In this document: positions 20,215 to 29,266 of the stretch, one piece after another
How positions within the stretch are numbered: the stretch's first letter is position 1
How the letters are laid out: each line of letters begins with the position of its first letter
Source of the DNA: Actinomycetota bacterium
GTDB lineage: Bacteria > Actinomycetota > Acidimicrobiia > Acidimicrobiales > JAJPHE01
Direction of reading: 5' to 3'
Assembly: GCA_027315345.1 (NCBI GenBank)
Contig: DAHUYE010000083.1
Span: forward strand, 40,295 to 104,294
Length of the DNA: 64,000 bases
Made by a program: the position numbers and the translations under genes
The notes under the pieces: generated by a model
Database searches by the model: none
Told to the model about the DNA's origin: nothing
What the model saw: only the letters and a program-made list of their open reading frames with translations

Positions 20215-22035
20215 ATGACCGAGCCCGCCCCGATAGTCGAACCTTTCGACCACCTGCCCTTCGGTTCGGATGGCAAGTCCCGGCGCTATGACACCGCCCG
20301 TTACCGCGGCGCGGTGGGCCTCAACTGGTACCTGTGTGACCCGAGCCTCCAGTTCATCATCCGCTCCCGCCTGGACGGTCCTGCTTTGGCCTGGGCCGAG
20401 CCCCGTCTGGAGGCGGTGGGCGAGCTCATGGGCGGGCCGATAGCGGAGCGGGCCGAGGAGACCGACCGTAATCCGCCCCGGTTGGAGAAGTACGACCGCT
20501 GGGGCCATGACGTGAGCCGGGTGGTGACCCCGCCCAGCTTCGAGGCGTCCAAGCGCGACCTACTGGCCAACAGCTTCTCCGACCCCGCCTTCCGGTCCGA
20601 GGCCCGGGGCGCCGGGGTGGATCCGGCGCCGATGGCGGCGGCCTGGAGCTACATGCTCAACCAGGCCGAGATCGGCATGACCTGCGCCCTGGGGACCGGC
20701 GGGGACATGGTCGTCCGCCTGGCCGAGGAGTTCGCCCCCGAGGACGTCAAGGCTCGTCTGGCCGATCTGGTCGGAGGGGCCGAGTTGGGCGGCGAAGCCG
20801 CCCAGATGCTCACCGAGCGCACCGGAGGCTCCGACCTGGCCGCCCTGGAGACCACTGCCAGCCCGGCCGGGGATGCCTGGCGGCTGAATGGCCTCAAGTG
20901 GTTCGCCTCCAACGCCAACGGGTCGGCCTTCGTGGTCCTGGCCAAGCCGGAGGGCGCCCCGGACACGGGCCGGGGGATAGTTCCATTCCTGGTGCTTCGG
21001 GAGCGCCGGGACGGGAGCCGGAACGGGGTCAGGATCCGCCGGCTCAAGGACAAGCTCGGCACCAAGGCGGTGGCGTCGGCCGAGGTCGAACTGGTTGACG
21101 CCGAGGCCTTCATGCTGGCCCCGGGGTCGGGTCCGGCCGGTTCCGGCTCCGAGGGGCGGGACCGATCTGCGGTCGGGGGCGGAGGTGGGGCCGGCTCGGC
21201 CGGGGGCGATGGCCGGGGCCTGGCCCGGATGATGGAGTTGACCAACGGCGCCCGGCTGGGCATTGCCATGATGGGCCTCGGCTGCGCCCGGCGGGCCCTG
21301 GTCGAAGCCCTGTGCTACGCCCGGGCCCGGGAGGTCTTCGGCTCCGCCCTGATCGACCAGCCGCTGGCCCAGCGCAAGCTGGCCGAACTCATCGTCGAGG
21401 TGGAAGCGGCCCAGGCGCTGGTCTTCGACGGCTTCCTGGGCCCGCGGCTCCGCCTGGGCGCGCCGCTCATCAAGCTGCGGGCGGCCCGGCTCGGGATCAC
21501 CGCCGCCAGCGACGCCATCGAGATGCACGGCGGCAACGGTTACATCGAGCAGTGGCCGGTGGCCCGCCTGCTGCGTGACGCCCAGGTCAACACCATCTGG
21601 GAGGGGCCGGACAACATCCTCTGCCTGGACGTGCGCCGCTCCATCCTGCGGGACCACGCCGAGACCGCTTTCCTGGGGCGGCTCCGGTCGGCTCTGGCCG
21701 CCGCCCCGTCCGGGGACCCGGCCACCCTCGACACCGTCAGCCAGTCCGTCGAAGTTGTGGAGGAGGCCATCGGGGCGTGGAAGGGCCTCGATGGCGCCAC
21801 CGCCGAAGCTCGGCTGTATGCCTTGGCCGCCCTCATGGTCGACGTCTACGCCGCCTGCCTGCTGATGGAACAGTCCGGTTCCGAGTCGGCGGACGGGCGC
21901 AAGTCTCTGGTGGCCCGGCTCTATGTCCGCTCCCACCTGAGCCGGGACCGGCTGCGGGGACTTCTCGACCCGCCGGACGATCTGGAGCGCTTCAAGGAGC
22001 TGGTGGACGGCACCTTCGCCGATCGGCGGGGCTGA
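20215..22035 (+). CDS. acyl-CoA dehydrogenase, AidB-like
   Basis: 606 residues, longer than classic acyl-CoA dehydrogenases and similar to the AidB/DUF-extended branch. The N-terminal N-W-Y-L-C-D-P-S-L segment is near residue 38, and the FAD loop is replaced by L-T-E-R-T-G-G-S-D near 200. G-G-N-G-Y-I-E-Q-W follows near 440 and W-E-G-P-D-N-I-L-C-L-D-V near 462, keeping the catalytic-position Glu. Residues about 301-335 are a Gly/Ser-rich insertion of low complexity. The substrate is unknown. First gene of a probable operon with the next two. Confidence 0.85.
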   Translation: MTEPAPIVEPFDHLPFGSDGKSRRYDTARYRGAVGLNWYLCDPSLQFIIRSRLDGPALAWAEPRLEAVGELMGGPIAERAEETDRNPPRLEKYDRWGHDVSRVVTPPSFEASKRDLLANSFSDPAFRSEARGAGVDPAPMAAAWSYMLNQAEIGMTCALGTGGDMVVRLAEEFAPEDVKARLADLVGGAELGGEAAQMLTERTGGSDLAALETTASPAGDAWRLNGLKWFASNANGSAFVVLAKPEGAPDTGRGIVPFLVLRERRDGSRNGVRIRRLKDKLGTKAVASAEVELVDAEAFMLAPGSGPAGSGSEGRDRSAVGGGGGAGSAGGDGRGLARMMELTNGARLGIAMMGLGCARRALVEALCYARAREVFGSALIDQPLAQRKLAELIVEVEAAQALVFDGFLGPRLRLGAPLIKLRAARLGITAASDAIEMHGGNGYIEQWPVARLLRDAQVNTIWEGPDNILCLDVRRSILRDHAETAFLGRLRSALAAAPSGDPATLDTVSQSVEVVEEAIGAWKGLDGATAEARLYALAALMVDVYAACLLMEQSGSESADGRKSLVARLYVRSHLSRDRLRGLLDPPDDLERFKELVDGTFADRRG

Positions 22036-22036
22036 G

Positions 22037-22762
22037 ATGTCCGAGTTGGCGCCACCGGCCGGGCCGGTGGGATCCGATGCGCCGGTCGGGGCCACCACGG
22101 CGGTGGTGAGGCGAACCACCGGCGTGGCCGGCATCGCCTTCTTCGCCCTGGGAGCAGTGGCCACCGTTCTGCGCCTGCTCGGGCCGGGCAACGATGCCAG
22201 CGGCCCCCAGGTGGAGTCCTACGTCATCGAGCACTATCACGCCCAGCAGGCCTCCATCGTGCTGGAGGCGGCGGCCCTGTTCGCCTTCGTCATCTTCGCC
22301 GGGCACCTGTTCGCCCGGGTCCGGCGGGCCGACGCGGCGGTGGGGGACTCCTGGAGCCCGTCGTATCTGATGGGGGCGGCCGGCGTGGTGATCCTGGGGC
22401 TGGCCGCCGCCGCCGGCCAGGGGGCATACCAGGAACTCGCCCATGAGACGGCGCTGCCCATCGAGGTCCTCGACCTCTATCACCTGGCCACCGGCCTGGC
22501 CTCGGCCTCGGCCCTGGCCCTGGCGGCCATGCTGATCTCCATCGGGTTGTCCGGACTGCTGAACGGCACCATCCCCGTGCCCCTGTCCTGGCTGGCTCTG
22601 GCCACCTCGGTGGTCGGCATCGTGGCTGCGGGCGGCCTCGGCACGTCGCGGACCACCTTCGGGATCCTGGTGTCCATCGATGATTTCCTCTGGCTGGCCT
22701 GGACCCTCGGGGTCAGCGTCTGGCTGCTGGTGGGAGAAGACCGCCGCCCGGGGACGGCTTGA
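22037..22762 (+). CDS. membrane protein of unknown function
   Basis: 241 residues, not recognised. About six hydrophobic helices (near 28-47, 73-93, 112-130, 152-175, 184-205, 213-232) with a 25-residue Pro/Ala-rich N-terminus. It starts one base after the AidB-like stop and its TGA overlaps the TTG start of the oxidoreductase gene, so it belongs to that operon. Confidence 0.7.
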   Translation: MSELAPPAGPVGSDAPVGATTAVVRRTTGVAGIAFFALGAVATVLRLLGPGNDASGPQVESYVIEHYHAQQASIVLEAAALFAFVIFAGHLFARVRRADAAVGDSWSPSYLMGAAGVVILGLAAAAGQGAYQELAHETALPIEVLDLYHLATGLASASALALAAMLISIGLSGLLNGTIPVPLSWLALATSVVGIVAAGGLGTSRTTFGILVSIDDFLWLAWTLGVSVWLLVGEDRRPGTA

Positions 22763-23664
22763 CCGGGATCCCTACTCAGCCGCCCCTACGGATCGGATTG
22801 GTGGGGGCCGGGCCGTGGGCGGCCATGTTCCACGCACCGATGTTGGCCCGTTCCCCGGACGTGGATCTGGTCGGGATCTGGGCCCGCCGGCCGGAGCCGG
22901 CCGGGGCTCTGGCCGAGCGGCGGCACACGGTCGCCTTCGAGGACCTCGACGCCCTCCTGGACGCGGTGGACGCAGTGGCCCTGGCCGTGCCCCCCGACGT
23001 GCAGTGCGAGCTGGCCGTCCGGGCGGCCCGGGCCGGAAAGCACCTACTGCTGGAGAAGCCCCTCGGCCTCGACCTGGCCGGCGCCACCGAACTGGTGGCC
23101 GCCGTGGAGGAGAGCGGGGTTCGCACCCAGATGGTCCTCACCCGTCGCTACCTGCCCTCCACCATCTCGTTCCTGGAGCAGGCCGCCGCCCTGACCCCCT
23201 ACGGCGGGCGGGCGGCGGCCATCTCCGGAGCCGTCCTGGGCGACGCCCCCTTCGCCACCCCCTGGCGGATCGCCCACGGCGCCCTGCTGGATGTCGGTCC
23301 CCACGTCCTGGACCTGCTCGACGCCGCCATCGGCCCCATCGGGGACATATCCGCCCGGGGTGACCCCCGCCGGTACCTGGTCCTTGACTGCGAGCACCGC
23401 AACGGCGCCGTCAGCCAGGCCGCCCTGTCCATCAGCCAGCCCATGGACGGAAGCATCTGGACCTTCGAGCTGTACGGCCCCACCGGGGTGCTGAGCCTGG
23501 CAGACGGCGGGCCGGATGCGGCCGAGGAGTACAACACCGCCCTGGCCTCCATACCGCGCCAGCTGGCCGAGGTGGTCCGCTCCGGGGCCGACCACCCTCT
23601 CGACGCCCGGCGGGGCCTGCACCTGCAGGATCTGATCGAGCGGGCCCAGCGCAGCCTGGCCTGA
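22759..23664 (+). CDS. Gfo/Idh/MocA family oxidoreductase
   Basis: 301 residues. The N-terminal Rossmann fold has L-V-G-A-G-P-W-A near residue 14, and the family motif E-K-P-L-G near 97 positions the catalytic Lys. The C-terminal alpha/beta substrate domain contains G-A-L-L-D-V-G-P-H-V-L-D near 175. It is an NAD(P)-dependent sugar or inositol-type dehydrogenase by family; the substrate is unknown. TTG start overlaps the preceding stop (TTGA). Confidence 0.85.
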   Translation: MTGIPTQPPLRIGLVGAGPWAAMFHAPMLARSPDVDLVGIWARRPEPAGALAERRHTVAFEDLDALLDAVDAVALAVPPDVQCELAVRAARAGKHLLLEKPLGLDLAGATELVAAVEESGVRTQMVLTRRYLPSTISFLEQAAALTPYGGRAAAISGAVLGDAPFATPWRIAHGALLDVGPHVLDLLDAAIGPIGDISARGDPRRYLVLDCEHRNGAVSQAALSISQPMDGSIWTFELYGPTGVLSLADGGPDAAEEYNTALASIPRQLAEVVRSGADHPLDARRGLHLQDLIERAQRSLA

Positions 23665-23754
23665 GCGGCCCGGCCGGCAGCGCCCAGGTCTGCACCACCG
23701 GTGGTGCCGGCACCCCGGAGCCCTACACTTCGCCCACTCGATCCGGGGGGCGAA

Positions 23755-26058
23755 GTGGACGGTAGGTGGGGGCGGATGGCGGCGGGAGCAACCGCACTGG
23801 TGGTGACGGGCCTGATCGGAGCGCCGGCCGCTGCAGCGGGCGCGGCCGGTCCGGATCAGCCCCACGGGACGCCGGCCCAGGCCGACGGGGGGTTCGGTCA
23901 GAACGCCGTGGGCGACGTGCCCTATACCAACGGGGGCACGGCCAGCGCTCTGGCCATCCAGCCCGACGGCCGTATCCTGGTCGGGGGCACAGCCGATTCG
24001 GCTTCGAACGGCGGCTCCAGCCCGGCCTCGGCGTCGGCGGCGGTCTCCCGCCTCCAATCCAACGGGACCCCCGATACGTCCTTCGGTACCAACGGCGTGG
24101 CCACCCTGCCCATCACCGGGCAGACCGAGGCCGTGGCGGTGGCACCGGACGGGACCATCCTGGCCCTGTGCGACTCGGTCACGTCGACCACGTCGGGGGG
24201 GAACACCACCACCTCCGAGCAGGCCTACCTGGTGCGCCTGAGTTCGACCGGCGCCCTGGTGACCAGCTTCGGGACCGGGGGCGAGGTCCGCCTCGGGAGC
24301 CAGTCCCTGACCCAGGCCGGAGGGCTGGCGGTGCTGTCCAACGGAACCGTATACGCCGGCGTGGCCCAGGCCACGTCCTCGTCGGCTCCGCCTACCGGGG
24401 CCGTCTACCGCCTGCTCGCCTCGGGTGGGCCGGATACCAGCTTCGGGACCTCGGGCTCGGTCGGTCTGGTCTTCGGGGTGGTGGCGGTGGCGGCGGAATC
24501 GGATGGGGGAGTCGTGGCGGGGGGAGCCAAGCTTTCCTCCTCGGGGATCCCCACCGGTGAGGTCGAGCGCCTGACCCCGAGCGGAGCGCCCCAGTCCGGT
24601 TTCGGCTCCGCCGGCCTGGTCGAGGTGGATCCGGGAGCCCCGGCCGAGATCACCGGTCTGGCCGTCGACAGCAGCGGACGCATCGACCTGACCGCCAACC
24701 CCATTTCCGCCGACAACGACCTGGGCCGGTTGACGGCCACCGGCGCCGTGGACACCAGCTTCGGGAGGACCGGCTTCGTCAGCCTCTCGGAGCCCCTGCT
24801 TGACCTGACCGCCAGCGGCTCACTGGCTGTCTCCTCCGCCGGGGTCGTGGTGGGTGCGGTCGACGCTCTCGGGATCGTCACGGCCCGCTTCCTGGACAAC
24901 GGCCAGCCCGACGTCGGATTCGGCACCGACGGGGTGGCCACCGTGGCCTGGCCCGAAGGCGGTCCGCCCCTCGAACCGGGGGACCTGGCTCTGCAGAACG
25001 ACGGCAGTGTGGTCACTTCCGGCACCGGTCCGGGCGGTAGCTCCAACGCCGTCAGCGAAGCCGGCTACGTCACCCGGTTCAAGGCGGGAGACTCCGGTCC
25101 CAGCACCCAGTCCAACCAGGTGGGACGGGTGGCCGGCTCGAACCGGATCGACACCGCCGTCATGGCCTCCCAGGCCCTGTTCCCCACCGCCCCCACCGGC
25201 GGGAACACCTCGGCCAGCGGGGTGAGCTCCAGCGGCCAGCCCTACGCCGGGGGCGTGGTGCTGGCCAGCGCCCTCAGCTTTCCCGACGCGCTGGTGGGCG
25301 TCCCACTGGCAACTTTCCTCAAGGGCCCGCTCCTGCTCACCGACGGCACCAACCTGGAGTCGGAGGTGTCGAACGAGATCGCCCGGGTCCTGGGCGGTGG
25401 GTCATCGGGTGGGACCGTCGACGTGTTGGGGGGCACGGCCGTCATCAGCAACCAGATAGTCGGCCAGCTCACCTCGGCCGGCTACCAGGTCCACCGTTAC
25501 GGCGGCACCGACCGGTACGGAACGGCTGTGGATGTGGCCAGCCAGGCCCTCGGGGATCCGCCGGTGGTGCTGGAGGCGACCGGGACCAACTTTGCCGACG
25601 CCGCCAGCGCGGGGGCGGCCGCCGCCCATCAGGGGGGAGCCATCCTGCTCACGGACGGAACGTCCATGCCCAGCGAGACACAGCAGTACATCAGCGCCCA
25701 CCCTGGGGATATCCGCTTCGCGGTGGGAGGCCCCGCCGCTACCGCCGACCCCGGCGCGGCTCCGGTGCAGGGCAGTGACCGCTACGCCACCTCGGCGGCG
25801 GTGGCTCAGCGGTTCTTCCTCACCCCCGACACGGTGGCCGCCGCCACCGGGCTCAACTACCCCGACGCCCTGGCGGGGGGCGTCTATGCCGCCCTCATGG
25901 GCGGCCCGCTGCTACTGACCGATCCCAATCAGCTCCAGGCCTCCACCTCGGGCTACCTGACCTCCCTGGCTCCGTGGATAGCCACCGGCACGGTCATCGG
26001 AGGGACGGCGGCGGTGAGCGAGGCGGTGCGCCAGGCCATCGTCAAGGCCATCACCTGA
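23755..26058 (+). CDS. secreted protein with delta-60 repeats and cell-wall-binding-2 domains
   Basis: About 767 residues from GTG 23755 (GTG 23701 and ATG 23776 are alternatives). A signal peptide (A-L-V-V-T-G-L-I-G-A-P-A-A-A-A-G-A near residues 12-30) leads to six delta-60/DUF5122-type repeats, each with a core like D-T-S-F-G-T-x-G-x-V-x-L, up to about residue 430. From about 455 come three cell-wall-binding-2 modules (markers G-S-N-R-I-D-T-A, G-T-D-R-Y-G-T-A and G-S-D-R-Y-A-T-S). It probably sits on the cell wall through the C-terminal half; the propeller-like half may bind a ligand. A TACACT box occurs 25-30 bases upstream. Confidence 0.85.
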   Translation: MDGRWGRMAAGATALVVTGLIGAPAAAAGAAGPDQPHGTPAQADGGFGQNAVGDVPYTNGGTASALAIQPDGRILVGGTADSASNGGSSPASASAAVSRLQSNGTPDTSFGTNGVATLPITGQTEAVAVAPDGTILALCDSVTSTTSGGNTTTSEQAYLVRLSSTGALVTSFGTGGEVRLGSQSLTQAGGLAVLSNGTVYAGVAQATSSSAPPTGAVYRLLASGGPDTSFGTSGSVGLVFGVVAVAAESDGGVVAGGAKLSSSGIPTGEVERLTPSGAPQSGFGSAGLVEVDPGAPAEITGLAVDSSGRIDLTANPISADNDLGRLTATGAVDTSFGRTGFVSLSEPLLDLTASGSLAVSSAGVVVGAVDALGIVTARFLDNGQPDVGFGTDGVATVAWPEGGPPLEPGDLALQNDGSVVTSGTGPGGSSNAVSEAGYVTRFKAGDSGPSTQSNQVGRVAGSNRIDTAVMASQALFPTAPTGGNTSASGVSSSGQPYAGGVVLASALSFPDALVGVPLATFLKGPLLLTDGTNLESEVSNEIARVLGGGSSGGTVDVLGGTAVISNQIVGQLTSAGYQVHRYGGTDRYGTAVDVASQALGDPPVVLEATGTNFADAASAGAAAAHQGGAILLTDGTSMPSETQQYISAHPGDIRFAVGGPAATADPGAAPVQGSDRYATSAAVAQRFFLTPDTVAAATGLNYPDALAGGVYAALMGGPLLLTDPNQLQASTSGYLTSLAPWIATGTVIGGTAAVSEAVRQAIVKAIT

Positions 26059-26111
26059 ACCACCCGGGACCCGGCTGCGGGGGTTCGGGTCGGGGTTCCG
26101 GTCCAGGGGTT

Positions 26112-26129
26112 CGGGCCCTAATGGGCCCG
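26112..26129. terminator. bidirectional hairpin between convergent genes
   Basis: CGGGCCC-TAAT-GGGCCCG perfect 7-bp stem in the 74-bp gap between two convergent genes. There is no clear T-tract on either side. Confidence 0.5.
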
Positions 26130-26132
26130 GGA

Positions 26133-26708
26133 CTAGGAGCTCGGCGGCCGGGGTGAGCCGCCGGCGGGCCGGCGGGCCACGCTGGCCGGGCCCAGGATGC
26201 TGAGGGCGATCCGGTTGATGCGGCCCTGGCCGAGGCCCCGGCCGATGGGCGGGGACGGGTAGCCACCCGGCAGAGCGGCGGTGCGACCGGCTCCCCAGCC
26301 CAGGGCGGTCCTGACCACGGCCTCGAGTTGGCTCGGGTCGGTGCCGAAGGGGCCGCGCCCGGCGGCCATGCGGGCCTCCAGGGGCCAGAGGAACCGGCGC
26401 TGGAGCTGGGCCAGGGTCTGATCGTCGCCCCGGCAGTGCAGGGCCAAGTCGGCGGCCAGGGGGGCCAGGAAGGCGCCGGCCCAGGCCCGGGACCTTCGCG
26501 ACCTCCAGGTGAGGCGGTCCAGGGCCACCAGGTCGTCCAGGCCGGAGCGGGACAGGGCGTTGACCCAGGCCCACTCGGGCACCCTCCGGCGGTGGTGGTC
26601 CAGCCAGGCGGCCAGCTGACCCCGGAGGTAGGCCTCTGACTCCCCGGCCAGGTCGGCGGACCGGTCCCGGGCCGGCCCAGAACGGCGCCACCTCCAGTGT
26701 CTGTGCAA
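26133..26708 (-). CDS. conserved-looking hypothetical protein
   Basis: 191 residues from TTG 26708, which has GGAGG eight bases upstream. Not recognised. The sequence is Trp/Arg-rich and mostly helical with repeated L-x2-L-D-D-L-V-A-L-D-R-L-T-W-R-S and F-L-A-P-L-A-A-D-L-A-L-H segments, followed by R-R-F-L-W-P-L-E. No signal peptide or membrane helix is evident. The frame continues far upstream, but that part overlaps the divergent SMP-30 gene in a shadow frame. Confidence 0.55.
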   Translation of the reverse strand: MHRHWRWRRSGPARDRSADLAGESEAYLRGQLAAWLDHHRRRVPEWAWVNALSRSGLDDLVALDRLTWRSRRSRAWAGAFLAPLAADLALHCRGDDQTLAQLQRRFLWPLEARMAAGRGPFGTDPSQLEAVVRTALGWGAGRTAALPGGYPSPPIGRGLGQGRINRIALSILGPASVARRPAGGSPRPPSS

Positions 26709-26849
26709 GCCCTCAACCTCCGCCCGGCTACACCTACCCAGACAATACGGCCAGCCGGCCCGGGCTGCCGGGCCTGCCCTACCCTGGCCGTCCCAGCCCC
26801 CTGTCCGACCGGGAGATCCAGGTGGCGGCGCCAAAACGGAGGAGCAGAG

Positions 26850-27701
26850 GTGAGTGAACTGAGGACGCTGGTGGACGGCCTGGCCTTCGGGGAAGGGCCC
26901 CGCTGGCACGACGGGAGCCTGTGGTTCTCCGACATGCATTCCGGAGTGGTGCTGCGCTGTGACGCATCCACGGGGGCCACCGAGGAGGTGGCCCGGGTGG
27001 AGGCGATGCCTTCCGGCCTGGGCTGGGACCCGGAGGGCCGGCTGTTGGTGGTCTCCATGACCGACCGGCGCCTGCTCCGGGCCGGGGCGGGGGACGCCCT
27101 GGAGGAGGTGGCCGACCTGTCCGGTCTGGCCACCTTCCACTGCAACGACATGGTGGTGGACGCCTCCGGCCGCGCCTACATCGGCAACTTCGGGTTCGAC
27201 TTCATGGCCGGCCAGGCTCCGGTCGGGGCGGTGCTGGCCCGGGTCGATCCCGACGGCCGGGTGTCAGTGGCGGCCGAGGACCTGATGTTCCCGAACGGCG
27301 CCGTGATCAGCCCGGACGGGGGCACCTTGATCATCGGGGAGACCTTTGCCGCCCGACTGACCGCCTTCGACATCGCCCCTGACGGTGGACTGTCCGGCCG
27401 GCGGGTCTGGGCCCAGATGCCGGCCGGGGCGGTGCCGGACGGTATCTGCCTGGATGCCGAGGGGGCGGTCTGGGTGGCCTCGCCCACCAGCAAGGACGTC
27501 ATCCGGGTGGCCGAAGGCGGGGAGGTCCTGGCCCGGATCGACACCGGCCGGGATGCATACGCCTGCATGCTCGGGGGACCCGATGGTCGGACCCTGTTCG
27601 TGTGCACGGCCGTGAGCAGCGATCCGGCCATCACGGTGGCGGAGCGCTCCGGCCGCATAGAGACGGTGGAGGTCGAAGTGGGTCGGGCCGGGCGGCCCTG
27701 A
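26850..27701 (+). CDS. SMP-30/gluconolactonase/LRE family protein
   Basis: 283 residues, six-bladed propeller hydrolase family that opens sugar lactones. The metal Glu is in F-G-E-G-P-R-W-H near residue 14, the Asn site near C-N-D-M-V-V-D-A-S-G-R-A-Y-I-G-N near 97-112, and P-D-G-I-C-L-D-A-E-G near 195. GTG 26850 is preceded by GGAGGAG at 26839-26845, which decides it over the longer frame from 26697. Confidence 0.85.
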   Translation: MSELRTLVDGLAFGEGPRWHDGSLWFSDMHSGVVLRCDASTGATEEVARVEAMPSGLGWDPEGRLLVVSMTDRRLLRAGAGDALEEVADLSGLATFHCNDMVVDASGRAYIGNFGFDFMAGQAPVGAVLARVDPDGRVSVAAEDLMFPNGAVISPDGGTLIIGETFAARLTAFDIAPDGGLSGRRVWAQMPAGAVPDGICLDAEGAVWVASPTSKDVIRVAEGGEVLARIDTGRDAYACMLGGPDGRTLFVCTAVSSDPAITVAERSGRIETVEVEVGRAGRP

Positions 27702-27744
27702 GCCGGGCCGGGCTCGAGGGACCCGGTGGTATCCTTCCGGATCG

Positions 27745-27750
27745 CATAGG
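27745..27750 (+). promoter_or_regulatory. possible -10 box CATAGG of the tmRNA gene
   Basis: CATAGG ends six bases before the inferred tmRNA 5' end at 27757. It is a poor match to TANNNT, so confidence is low. Confidence 0.25.
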
Positions 27751-27756
27751 CAATCC

Positions 27757-28105
27757 GGGGGTGATTGGATTCGACTCTGGCATTGGATTCGGGAGAAGCG
27801 AGCCGTGGTTTCCGGAACCACGTTAAAGAGCCGGAAAAAAACACAAATGCCGAGCCTCAGCTCGCATTCGCTGCCTAAACAGTAGCGACGGTCGTCCGGC
27901 CTCAGCCCCATGGGCCGGGTACGAACGTCATCTAGTGGGGCTTACCTGAACGGCCACGTCAGCGGGCCGGTCAGGGACAACTCAGCTGACTAGGGCCCCG
28001 CACCGATGCCGGTGAAGGGGTGGGGCCCGAGACCTTCCACCGGCTGCGCTCGGAGAAGTCCCGGAAAAGAGCTAGAGGACGGGGGTTCGATTCCCCCCAC
28101 CTCCA
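27757..28105 (+). ncRNA. ssrA: transfer-messenger RNA
   Basis: 349 nt. 5' GGGGGUG pairs with 3' CACCUCC to form the acceptor stem, followed by discriminator A; CCA is not encoded. GATTGGATTCGAC near the 5' end and the T-arm GTTCGATT at 28085-28092 are typical. The hairpin CGTGGTT/AACCACG at 27812-27822 with a CCGG in its loop can pair CCGG at 27831-27834 (PK1). The tag frame ends in TAA at 27876-27878. Reading from GCC 27849, a fitting resume codon, gives tag A-E-P-Q-L-A-F-A-A, with the standard protease signal at its end. With SmpB it rescues stalled ribosomes. Confidence 0.95.
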
Positions 28106-28109
28106 AGAG

Positions 28110-28140
28110 CGCTCAGGGGGTCATACCCGTGAGCGTTGTT
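28110..28140 (+). terminator. intrinsic terminator of tmRNA
   Basis: CGCTCA at 28110-28115 pairs with TGAGCG at 28130-28135, with an inner GGG/CCC, followed by TTGTT. It lies five bases after the tmRNA 3' end. Confidence 0.75.
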
Positions 28141-28233
28141 GGAGGTGCGCCCCGACAGTTTGAGCGATTCGGCGTGGGGCGGCCCGTGGGCGGATGACCC
28201 CAAGGGATGAATCTCGGGCTCGGCCGGCCGGAA

Positions 28234-29118
28234 CTAGTGGCGCGCCGACACCATCTCCTCGCTGAGCTCCCAGAGATGGGTGGCCCCGGCGTCGTCCCGG
28301 CCGAGGGCCGAGGGCTGGACCTGATGGACGGGGCCGAAGTTCCCGAACACCATCCGTTGGAAAAAGGCGCCGTTGTGGGCCTCCAGTCCGGGCTGGGTGG
28401 CGGCGTAGACCGAGGCGGCCGCCCCCATCTTCGGGCTTATCTGGATGGGCAGGGCGAGGGCCAGGATCAGATTGAGGCCGCCCCGGGTGTCCCCGCCCTT
28501 GCCCCATCCCGTTCTCACCACGCCGGGATGCACGGCAAAGGCGCTGACCCCGCTTCCCTCCAACCGCCGGGCCAGCTCCCGGGTGAAGAGGATGTTGGCC
28601 AGCTTGGAACGGTTGTAGGCGCCCATGGCCGAATAGCTCCTCTCGCTCTGGAGGTCATCGAAGCCCATGCTCCGGGCGCCCCGGTGGGCAGTGGAACTGA
28701 CGTTGACCACGCGGGATGGCGCACTGGCCTTGAGCCGGTCCAACAGCAGGTTGGTGAGCAGGAAGTGGCCGAGGTGGTTGGTGGCCAAGGTCAACTCGTA
28801 GCCGTCGGGGCTGAGCTGGCGCCCGCTCAGGATCACGCCGGCATTGTTGATCAGGACGTCCAGACGGTCCCAGCGCTCCAGCAACTCCCGGGCGCCGGCC
28901 CGCACCGATTGGAGCGAAGCCAGATCCATGGACAGGCCCTCCACCGAGCCGGTCGCGCCGGTGCGGACGTCGGCCACGGCGGCGTCGAGGCGGCCCGCGT
29001 CGCGCCCGGAGAGGATCACGGTGGCCCCGGCCCTGGCCAGGGACCGGGCCGTCTCCTTACCGATGCCCCCGGTGGCTCCGGTGACGAGGACCACCTTCCC
29101 CTGCATGTCCGTGGTCAT
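28234..29118 (-). CDS. short-chain dehydrogenase/reductase
   Basis: 294 residues, classical SDR fold. NAD(P) motif T-G-A-T-G-G-I-G near residue 14-21, N-N-A-G near 90, catalytic Ser near 140 and Y-N-R-S-K-L-A-N near 168 with the Tyr and Lys. It resembles the retinol dehydrogenase/oxidoreductase branch often annotated in actinobacteria. The substrate is unknown. Divergent from the hemerythrin gene, with about 148 bases between the starts. Confidence 0.85.
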   Translation of the reverse strand: MTTDMQGKVVLVTGATGGIGKETARSLARAGATVILSGRDAGRLDAAVADVRTGATGSVEGLSMDLASLQSVRAGARELLERWDRLDVLINNAGVILSGRQLSPDGYELTLATNHLGHFLLTNLLLDRLKASAPSRVVNVSSTAHRGARSMGFDDLQSERSYSAMGAYNRSKLANILFTRELARRLEGSGVSAFAVHPGVVRTGWGKGGDTRGGLNLILALALPIQISPKMGAAASVYAATQPGLEAHNGAFFQRMVFGNFGPVHQVQPSALGRDDAGATHLWELSEEMVSARH

Positions 29119-29266
29119 TGGGCCGTCTTTGCCAGCGTCATGGCTTCATCCTTCCCGGCCGGGGTGGACCGCGCCAGCCTTCCAGGCTTTACCTGGTTCG
29201 GGGCTTCGGCTTTGGGGCAAGTGACTGAGGCGAAGGACTGTCTGTCGACGGCGTAAGGAGATGACC

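Noticed and set aside
28207..29256. Plus-strand ORF of 349 codons opposite the SDR gene
   Set aside because: The SDR on the minus strand has all family motifs; this is its shadow.
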